Shown here: one piece after another, positions 54,798 to 64,000 of the stretch | How positions within the stretch are numbered: position 1 is the first letter of the stretch | Layout of the letters: each line of letters opens with the position of its first letter | NCBI GenBank assembly: GCA_949358305.1 | Contig: OX442321.1 | Coordinates: forward strand, 10,255,605 to 10,319,604 | Length of the DNA stretch: 64,000 nucleotides | Reading direction: 5' to 3' | Source: Strigamia acuminata | Taxonomy: Eukaryota; Arthropoda; Chilopoda; Geophilomorpha; Linotaeniidae | Notes under the pieces: model-generated | What the model was told of the DNA's origin: nothing | What the model saw: only the letters and a program-made list of their open reading frames with translations | Databases searched by the model: none | Position numbers and translations under genes: made by a program

Positions 54798-57700
54798 TGG
54801 CGTCTTTTTACTCGCATTTCCCGCTTGCGATGGATGTTCCCACGCAAAGAGAACCTTGTAAGGAACTTGTCGCCACACGCACCTCGGGGACCCCTGCCTT
54901 ATTAATCGGCGTGCGCATTTCCAACTCGGCTCGTAAACTCAAAAACTGTAACCAGCATCCCATCGTCTCAGCTCCCCCTCCTTCTTTCTCTCTCTCCCTC
55001 TCTTTTTTTTCCTTTCTTTTTCCTTTCTTTTTTTCTTTTTTTTTTATAGATTTTTTTTTCTTTTCGCAAATTCCATCGGTGATACGGGAAATGTGAGAAC
55101 TGGGCTTTTAAGCCTTCACGATTTTAACAGACATGAGGTTTGAGTGTTGGAAAGTGGAAGACAAAGAAATGCATAATTGAAGCTATCTGCAAAGCTAATA
55201 AATTAAGATGCCACTTCGCAACTGCTCGTTCAGTCGTTCGTAATGGAGTTGCAACGAAATGCGGGCAAATAATAAGACATTGCTTCGCGTGCAATCTGGC
55301 TGTGCATGATTGAATTAAGTCACTAATAAGCCCGAGCTGCACCAACGCCTACCTATTAAGAGACCCGACTAAAGGGGGTGGCTTCTTTATTGCCACAATG
55401 TCACACTAATTAATGCTCCTCACTCATTACTATACCTAACGACACGTCCACTGGCTATTTTTCTTATCGGGAGACCACTAAAACCCCCTCGCAACAAGAA
55501 CACAAGAAGCAAAATTAATCAAATCGTTCCGTGCGTCAGTACTCAGTACAGTACTCTGTATCGAATGGAAATTCAATCATGGCGCCAACAAAACACAATT
55601 GCAGTCACGTCAAACGCACCGAGTTTTCTTTTTATACGCTATAATAAGACTTATTTTCCTCTCCGCATATTAAACAACATATACGAGTGCACGGAATTTC
55701 AACACGAGTTGGGATTTATTGCACCACTTTAAGAAAATTCATTTTTTCTCCTCCTTTTTTCGTTTAAGTTGGTTGTTCAACTAGAAAGAGGAAGGAACCG
55801 TGAGTGAGATTTTCGAATTGCGATGACGGATCACCTGGCCAACTCGAGTAATGAAAATTTTTTAAAACGAGCCAATTGAAGCAGACAATTCCACTACACA
55901 GACCAGCCTCTCTCTCGCTCTCTGTTTTCCATCCGAATTGAGTGATTAATGCCGAGCTTTAAGAGGGCGGCATCGCATCGCTTCGCTTCGCATCGCATCG
56001 CATTGGCGTCGTGATCGTGATGGGAAATGCTCCGCTCGTACTCGTTTCTTTCGAGTTTGAGGTCACCACTTAATTTATCCTCCTTTGATTAATTCACATG
56101 ATTAAAGAATTATGCCTGCGCTCGCTGCTGACAACTTCTTTCGCATTCAGACGGGGGTTAATCACGTCAGGCCGGAAAGACGCCGCACGACACTGTTCAG
56201 TTGAGTCCACTCATTCTGGATCGATCGATCATGGTGCGAAAGACGTTGATTGGTTGCCAGAAAATAAAATACGATTTTTGCACGTTTAAAATAAAAAAAA
56301 GAAAAAAAAAGTAGCAAATTATCCCGGGTGGAGTGAGGTTGGCAACCTCCCTGTATAATATATATAAGTAACGAGCAATTTCTATTAGTTGCCCGTGGTA
56401 ATTAGGCGTCTACCACCATTAATCAAATTAATTGTATCAAAAGTGGAGATGTTTTCACTCATCCGACGTACGTCCAACAAGCATTTTTTCCCCCTTTTCA
56501 ACATTTAAGAATTTATTTTTGCATTAGACCATTAGTTGTCAGTGTACGGCAACGTATCGACCAAGCGTGCATGCACCGCGATGCATTAAAGTCGAGCGAG
56601 CAGTACACAGCGCGCGTCACGTCATAATATCTCTACGATCACTATAAATACGAATTCCTAGCGTGCTTGTTGACCCAATCATCGCCGACCGTCCACCAAA
56701 ATTCCTTCCCAATCTCAACAAGAAAGGAAAAGAACCCGTTTTTCCCTTTCTTTCTTTCTTTGCACGCTTCATCTTTAATCTTCGATTCTATTTTTATATC
56801 TACAAACTTTTTTCTTTTAAAAATGTCATTTCGTTTGTGCAGAGGTGTTGATAAAAATGCATGTCGCGCAATGAAGGCCGATGGCGTAAATCCACCGACA
56901 CAGCGTTTCGACGTCCACTGTCCAGTGCTAGTGCTAGTGCAGTGTTGGATTAATACGTTGCAGTTTCTATAGTGAAAGAAAGAAAGAAAGAAAAAGAGAA
57001 AAAAAATGTCCGCGAGGGTGTCTCGAGTTGAACCCAATAACTCTCTCGATCTCAAATCAATTTAATCAATTTTCGCGATCTGTCAATCGAATGTCAAAGA
57101 ATTAAAGGCCGAAGAAGAGGTAAAGAGAGCAAAGTGAGAAACCGTGCGGGGGATGAGCTGAGCCAACTCAATTCGATTGCTCGGACGCCGCCTCGCGGGC
57201 GACAAAGTAAATAGACGCAGCAGACAAATCCGCAACTGCATTCCCTCGCAGGCGAGGACAAAAAACCTTTAACATGCCATCACTGAATTACAAGACGAGA
57301 CGAGACGACGGCCAAACAACGTAACGAGGGCGAATGCATCGAAGAAAAGGATAGGATAGGATAGGATAGGGCGAGTGCAAGTTGGCAGGGGCTCAGCTCA
57401 GCCCAACAGCCCGAGAGAGTGCGCAGACGGTAATGAGGTGCTTCTCTCGCCGCCAGCAAGCAGGGGGCAAGCGGGAAATGAGGCCGCAAAAGCCCCGCGT
57501 GCAACTGACAGCAGCGAGCAGAGCGCCACCAGACGCCCACCCAAGCCTCAAGCCACCGGGGGAATAATCCGCGTGCACACACTTTTAACGAGCACAATCA
57601 CCATCAAAATACTGCGCTCCACTTTTTCATCATTCCAATTTGCTACTAACACTTGACACTTTCACAAAGATTCTTTCCTTCGGTATTTCGCCCATGTCCA

Positions 57701-58540
57701 CGCCGCTCGCTCCCTGCCTTGGTGTTTATTCGTTCGATTAGTGGTTTTGGGTCAAAATGTGCGCATTACTAGAGAGAACGAGATTTTGTTCAGGTCAGAG
57801 CATTTTGCCATTTGCTTGCAAACTCGACCGGGCGATTATTTGCGGTCCAATTCAAACCGCAAATTCGACCGAACAACTAATCTTAAACTACACTTCATTT
57901 ACACTCAACTGTACTAATTAATTTCACTTACTTTGAAAATTTTTCATTTTTTAAAAAAATATTTAAAAAATTAAAAATTTAATCCACTTTTTCGAGCGAA
58001 GCGAGTAATTTTTCATTTTATTTATTTTTCAAACAACACAAAACTCGGAGTCTCAACGATTTCATATTGATTTGGCGAGTTGAGACGTTGACCGTATCGT
58101 AATCAAATCAAAATCAAATCTCACTCTGGCGGCTGGAGGATCACTCGACGCCCCCCTGGCCGGAACTGTTCGAAAAGAAACACCCAACGCAGCCAACTTC
58201 TCTTCCAAAAAGAAAAGAAAGACGAATAAAAAATTAAAAAGGAAGAATTCCCAGATAACGTCAAACTGAACCGACGCCTGCTGAACGCTCAATGAACGCC
58301 GAATGAACACGGAGGAGCCCCTCGGGAACCCCCTGCCATTGCACAACTGTACTGCCGGAAAGCCCTTCTCCATCGCCTGCAGGGGAAGCAACCGATCCTC
58401 CGGGTTTTACATTGAACCGACCAAGCACGCGTCTTGTAATCTGGTCATCACCATGGTAACGGTTATCGGCCACGCGTTACATATATAATAACAAAACTGC
58501 ACCTAAAACTTTTTTCTTTTTCTGGAAAAAAAAATTCAAA

Positions 58541-58587
58541 TTTTTTTTTTATTTTTTTATTTTTTTATTTTTTTATTTTTTTATTTT
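58541..58587. repeat. (T7A)n octamer repeat
   Basis: About five TTTTTTTA units in a longer A+T-rich tract. A (GA)n run follows at 59069-59091. Confidence 0.9.
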
Positions 58588-60778
58588 CCCCAAAATACCA
58601 GTTGGTTCCATTTTAATTCACATAATTCTCCTTTTATATGTTTACAGAGACATTTTAATTAACAAATTTTGAACGTACGGCGCTGCAAATCACCTTATCT
58701 CGTTCCACAACAACATGAATGTGTCTGAATGATAAATCTTTCGTTCCATCTTAACGTTTTTTTTTTATTTCTTATTATTTGCTTGGTTGCCACCTTTAGG
58801 GTCAAAGAAGGAGGGGGAAGAGACAAGTCTGGTTGTTGGGCGATAATGCAGTTTTTAAGAGGACAAAGAAGAACCAGTCCACCAAATGGTCCCCCGGGGA
58901 CACGCCCAGCACAGTGGACACCACACTGGCGTTTAGTGTGTTGTAGTGGCCCGCATCCAATTGGCAAAACAAGAAACCCAACATCGACCAATACACGCTA
59001 AATAAATAAATAAAAAAAAGTTGACATAATCCATGTGTCGTCCGAATTGAATTCCAATTTCTAGGAAATGGAGAGAGAGAGAGAGAGAGAACTTTTCTCC
59101 TTATATTGATCCACGTGTGCCAAAATGAAATGAAACTCACATTGATTTTCCCTGTTTGTTTACAATTTATAAAATAAAAAATAGAATAATAATTTTCTCG
59201 TCTTGTTTCAGTTTTAAATGTTGAAAAAAAAATCTACATTTGAATTATTAGTAATCAAAATTTTCAAATATCGCAGCTGCGATTTGAAACCGTCAAAAAC
59301 ACGCGTCTGTTGCTAGAGAACGCGTTATTATTATGCAAATTACGACTAAATAACAAACTAATTAATCAACTAACTTCTTTAGACAATGCTTTCAAGTATA
59401 TTAATTTAATATATTTATTGTTGATTTTTTTTTAAATTTTTTTTTTTTTATATCTTTTTTTTTATTTTTTTCCAACTTCAATATGCTTCTTCCCACCTGT
59501 TTCCTTTCAAATGGTTTACTCTGAAAATTAAATAATTCCGTTATTTCCTGCATGTCTCCAGCTTTGTTATTATACATAGCGCGTTAGAAACCTTTAAAAT
59601 GTACATTGGTGTTAATTTTTAATTATGACCTTCAACTCGTTTATGATTGTGATTTATTTCACCGAATTTAGTCTAATTAATTAAAGTTAATATTGTTTTA
59701 TACAACTTACCATTAGCCACAACAAATTTAGTTAGCGCTTTAGCTTTACAGCATTACAATCATGCACGCTATTCCCATTTCATTTCGTTTCATTTCACTT
59801 TGTTTCTGCCCAAATGATGTAAAACACAACAATAAAAAATGCACACCTATTTTCCAGCAACAAGGCAAAATTAATTACATTTCCAACTTAATTTAACCGA
59901 AAATCAACAATTCACCAATGCCAGAAGCAACAGAAGGAGAAAGTAAAAAGAAAAAAAAACATGAAAAATTCCCCTTAATTTTTACATTATGTCAACATGC
60001 AGGTCAAAAAAAATACCGATCTTTTTCATTTCGTCATAAAGCAATTTATATTTTTAATAAAAATGATCTTGATTTTATTTACTCAAAGCTTCTCTACATA
60101 GAAAACCCCTGGATCTGCAAATTGTATTACAGTATGCACAAACAAATAAGCTCGCAATTTACCTTCTAAGCATTAAGTTAAATTGCCAAGACAAGTCCAC
60201 AATGAAAATTTAAGTGCGAATATTAAATGTAATTACGAGTACGGATATAAACCGTGAAAATGTCTAATATCCGTTGCACGGCAATGTATCAGCATGAGTT
60301 TTTCATGCAGAGATCAGAGATGACTGCGTAAAATCTCACGTTCTACGATCATAATAGTGGAGCAACAGTCAGCAATTTTTATATTTCCTTAGAGATATAA
60401 CTCTATCTATAATGTAAATAATAATAACGCATAACCATATTTTGCCAGCAGCTTATCATGCCTTTTCTTTATTGCAACACTGCATAAACTTAAAATTGGT
60501 ATCTGCCCTACCACTTTAAAAAAGAAAAAAACAAACATTTTTTCTATAGGCTGCAATATATTGTGGGTATTGGCCATTTCAACGTGTTTGTTATGCATCG
60601 TGAGACCTTCAAACATGGATTTAGGGTCCTTTGTTTGTGACTTAATTATCACAACACAGTTAATGTGTTTTCAAAATTCTCAAGTAGAAAAACAAAGACA
60701 AAATCTAACTAATAAGAGCTAATTAATCGAGAAATTGCTCTTTCCTAAGTGTATTTTCAAGCTTGGTTGGAGGCGTTT

Positions 60779-60855
60779 CCTTGGTTGGATAATAGCAGTG
60801 GTCAGTGCACTTGTCCAGTAAACACAAGGGTTGGTGGTTCGCTTGCCAACCAAGG
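60779..60855 (+). pseudogene. tRNA pseudogene or tRNA-derived SINE head
   Basis: 77 nt with a perfect 7-bp acceptor stem (CCTTGGT/ACCAAGG) and an anticodon-like stem CTTGT/ACAAG around a 9-nt loop. The D arm is degenerate (TAGCAGTGGTCAGTGCA, short of an A box). The T arm has GGTTCG but an altered, extended loop. The oversized anticodon loop and the broken A and B boxes argue against a working tRNA. Confidence 0.55.
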
Positions 60856-63800
60856 ATTCAGTAACTTTTTAACCATATTACATCCTAATTGATGTTTATA
60901 AAGCCATTCCCGTCTAAAAATCGACTAAATTCTTTGTGAATCTTGTTAAAATTAATTAACTTAATTTATTAATGTTTACGTAATGGCACTTGTTAAATTC
61001 CTTTTCAATTCATCCGCTGATTATTATTGAACTTGTCGACACAAGTAAATTAAGTAAATCCAATTGTGGTTTTCATTAACCTGACACATCTCATCACAGC
61101 ACGTCATGTTGATCATTATTATCAACATGACACGCTCGGCCTGGTTCATGCAAATAACCCATTCCAATTGCACATCGTCAACATGCCCAACAAACCTTAA
61201 AGAGACCGTTATTTCAATTTTTTTCCCTTCACATCGCTGAAATTACTCACTCATTTCAAGTGGAAACATTCGGCTCAATAAACACGATAATGTGGACATC
61301 GATACAATAACTGCAAGCTATCACGTCATAAAATAAAATTTTCCTTCTTTACAAACATTTAATCTGATTATATCTGATCCAGTAATTGGCGTGAGTTAAG
61401 AGTGGATCTTGTGAATATGGATCGAGGCTTAAAAAATAAAAATTACGCGTCACCCATTAACCCTTGAAAGAAATCGTAAAATTTTCATTTCCTCCTTAAG
61501 ACTTGTCTATTTTGTTTAAAATTGTATTTTAAAATCTTCAGCCCCCGAGTAATTTCCTTCGCAAAAATAACCGTAATATCGATTTATTTACTTTTATACT
61601 TGATAAGAAAACATCGTCCCTGTCTCATATGAAAATTTAACAAAAACTCAAAAAAATCTTTGGACAAAACAAAAAAAAATCGTCGAGTACTGTAAATGTC
61701 GTTGCCAAACCAAAACACTTTAATCACGAACAGCTTTAAGAGAGAAAGGCGTATAGAAACGAGCAAAATATCTGCTTTCACTTTCATTATATTGAGCGTG
61801 CCTTTTGTAAGATCATACTCGAGAGAGGAAGGTGCACAACAGAGGTAAAAGGTCATCAGCTTTCTGCCATTTAATGCTTCATGAATAAAGCCTTCAAAAT
61901 TTCTTCAGTTGCAACTGTTATTAGGGATTTCTCACAAGCAATGTACAACATCCGAGAATTAGAGGTCTAATTTCAGATTCTTCACCGATAAAAATAAAAA
62001 TCCCATGCACCAGCAATTATTAAATAAATAAAATTTTTAAAAAAATTCTCTCCTTTTCATTATACTTTTTTTCCCATTTTATTTATCCGCCTTGGACATT
62101 TTCATTCTCTCACCGAGAAACAACAATCGTGGTGTCTGGTTTCTGGTTTCTAAACTAAATTCTAAAAAATAAAAAAATGAAAATGAAAGCAAATTTTAAC
62201 TTAATTAACCTTTAGGTTTCCTTTTCCTTGCATTTAATTGGCACCGCAGTGCCACATCTATTATGAGAATACAACAGAAGTTGTGATTATTTAAACGCCA
62301 TTAAAAAGCAATATCCTCTAATGCTGGATACACTTGATTTCTAGACATTTTTAAACATTTTTAAACATTCCACATCAGCGAGTTTCATTTTTATTTTTAT
62401 TTTTATTCCTAAGGTTGTGGAGTATGAATGTAAACTTTATAAACTTTGATCACGCCTTCAATATACCTAGCCAAATAATAATCTACATCTCATGCATATA
62501 TACATAAGAATTTTGTTTTAAACTTTCCTATTTCCAACATTGCAATTTTTTTTCCATCCTTCGTTTTCAGCAAAAGCAAAAGCACAGCACAGGGTCTCAA
62601 AGTGAAAGTGGCTTTACGCAGAACGATGCTCATTGTATCCATAAATAAATGTGGCCGCTTCTGCTTCTGCTACTTCTTCTCGGTTAAAAAAAAATGAGAG
62701 GGAACACGAATTCTCCATCCGAGTGATCTTTCTAAATCAGATGTAACAATATTCATTCATTCATCCTTTTTAAATTCATTCACACATTTCATTTGGTAAA
62801 TGGAAGTAGCAGATTGCAGTTCGGGCCCTCGGTTGCAATCAAATGAAAAAAAGGGACCCAGCAAATGGCAGACGACGAAAAAGGAAATGGAACCAAAGGG
62901 AATGAAAGAATAGGGCATCGCTGGTGACAAATGGGCGTCTAGGTGGGCGAGGAAATGCAACGAGATGCCGATTTATTGTGTCACGGTTCATATTTCTTTT
63001 ACCTTTTTTGTTTTCCATCTCACTCCGTCAATGTCTTGTCGAGCCTCCATTTTCATTCGTCTTAACCCTTCAGTCACCGCAATGCACCGCACAAACAAAT
63101 TTGTCAATACATTTCCTGCTCCTTTTCCATTCGCTTTATTTCATATTCTGTGCAAATACTCTTGATAATATCACTTAATTTCAAATAAAAGGATTGTTTT
63201 CTCCTTAGTTGCTCGCACTTTAATTAGTTCTTTCTGCCTGTTCCAGTTTTATAGTGCCTCGCAAACAACACGCCTCAACTCGAAAACTGCAACAACTTCC
63301 TCGCGCTCTGTATTCGAGCAATTGTAAAACACAAGTGCACTTTCCAATTCCAATTTCTTCGTTCGTTCGTTCGTTCGTTCGCTCGCTCGCTTCGACCAAA
63401 CGTTTACGTTAATTTAAGCCCGACTGACTCAGCATCGAGAGGAACGCCTTTAAAACTCTCTCAAACAACTCTAATTCCTACAGGTTATATGTAAACGAGG
63501 AAAAGGGAAAAGATGCCCGAACGATGATACATCAAATGGTTTTAAATTGCAAATCCACCCCCGAACTGAAGACTATATCCAGAATGATCAAGTGGAAAGC
63601 TCCCTTCTTTCCTCTCCGTTTGACCGTTTCTTCTCTTTCCCCCCATACCCCCCACTCATATTAACATTAATTGGTTTAAAACCCAAATTCAATATGGCAG
63701 CCTAGTTAACTTTGCCATTTGTCCAACCACTGGGGTTTAGTGAAGTCGAAAGGATTTCACGTTGCCGACATGAAAACCTAAAGCAGCACTCACGTCAAGC

Positions 63801-64000
63801 TGAAAATCGATGGCATATCGATGTCACTTCCGATATAGAAAATTCACTTTTCGTACATCCGTTCCCAACGGGCATCACGAGTACTCAATGCATGTATAAT
63901 CTATCATCGAATCAAAGTCCGTCCACTGATGTGATGTCGCTGCGTGGAAGCCGAAGCCGCAACGTCAAAACTGCGTCGAACACTGCACAGTGCACTCCCG
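60856..64000. other. non-coding region to the window end
   Basis: No gene is supported; the frames at 61584-61856 and 62924-63178 are not recognisable. A (GTTC)n/(GCTC)n array lies at 63357-63393. Confidence 0.5.

Larger units (their letters stand above)
52085..60778. other. 8.7-kb non-coding region
   Basis: I see no gene. All frames are short, mostly start and stop at random, and match nothing known. A GC-richer patch lies at about 57120-57560 and another at about 58270-58460 and 58800-58985; they could be leader exons or regulatory elements, but there is no support. Simple repeats are listed separately. Confidence 0.5.

Noticed and set aside
58801-59000. GC-richer patch with open frames on both strands
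   Set aside because: Three frames are open in part and none resembles a known protein; kept only as a possible regulatory patch.

Overview
The window is nuclear DNA of an arthropod. The genes are split by many short introns (mostly 45-150 bp, GT-AG), the flanks are very A+T-rich, and several products belong to arthropod or animal families: a DM4/12-type protein, a Kekkon-like LRR-Ig receptor, UNC80, cyclin C, XPG, EMC5 and an ICE1-like protein. I cannot name the species. The UNC80 and Kekkon sequences look arthropod, and a myriapod or crustacean would fit as well as an insect.

Layout. 1-4111 is a small duplicated, decayed neighbourhood. It holds the 3' end of an upstream gene copy, a relic exon, an intact gene for the Na,K-ATPase beta-subunit ectodomain that starts with a signal peptide instead of the usual membrane anchor, a hAT-type MITE with 8-bp target duplication, and a small secreted DM4/12-type protein. 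4481-12801 is a 14-exon gene that I read as ICE1 (little elongation complex subunit 1). Its fifth intron holds a complete single-exon gene on the opposite strand, for a mucin-like Thr-rich Ig membrane protein. The leader and signal peptide of that protein are homologous to those of the beta-like gene. EMC5/MMGT1 (13016-13525) and XPG/ERCC5 (14146-17330) follow on the same strand. Cyclin C (17495-18926, minus) is tail-to-tail with XPG and head-to-head with UNC80 (19231-37138, plus, 56 coding exons by my reconstruction, about 3554 residues). UNC80 carries two groups of frame-preserving microexons.

37139-46210 is mostly non-coding. It has tandem repeats and an unresolved minus-strand locus (about 40.5-42.3 kb) with exon-like pieces that I could not assemble or recognise. 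46211-48265 (minus) is an intronless, GC-rich Kekkon-like receptor gene. The remaining 15.7 kb, upstream of Kekkon, holds no gene that I can support. It contains a perfect-looking inverted repeat with 496-bp arms and a tRNA-like core (51057-52084), a tRNA pseudogene (60779-60855) and several simple repeats.

How the genes fit together. ICE1, EMC5, XPG and cyclin C are housekeeping genes (snRNA transcription, ER membrane insertion, excision repair, Mediator kinase module). UNC80 is part of the NALCN sodium-leak channel complex in neurons and shares a 304-bp intergenic interval with cyclin C. The 5' cluster looks like fast-evolving secreted or surface proteins that swap leader modules. All exon coordinates come from reading frames and splice signals by eye; none was checked by transcript data.
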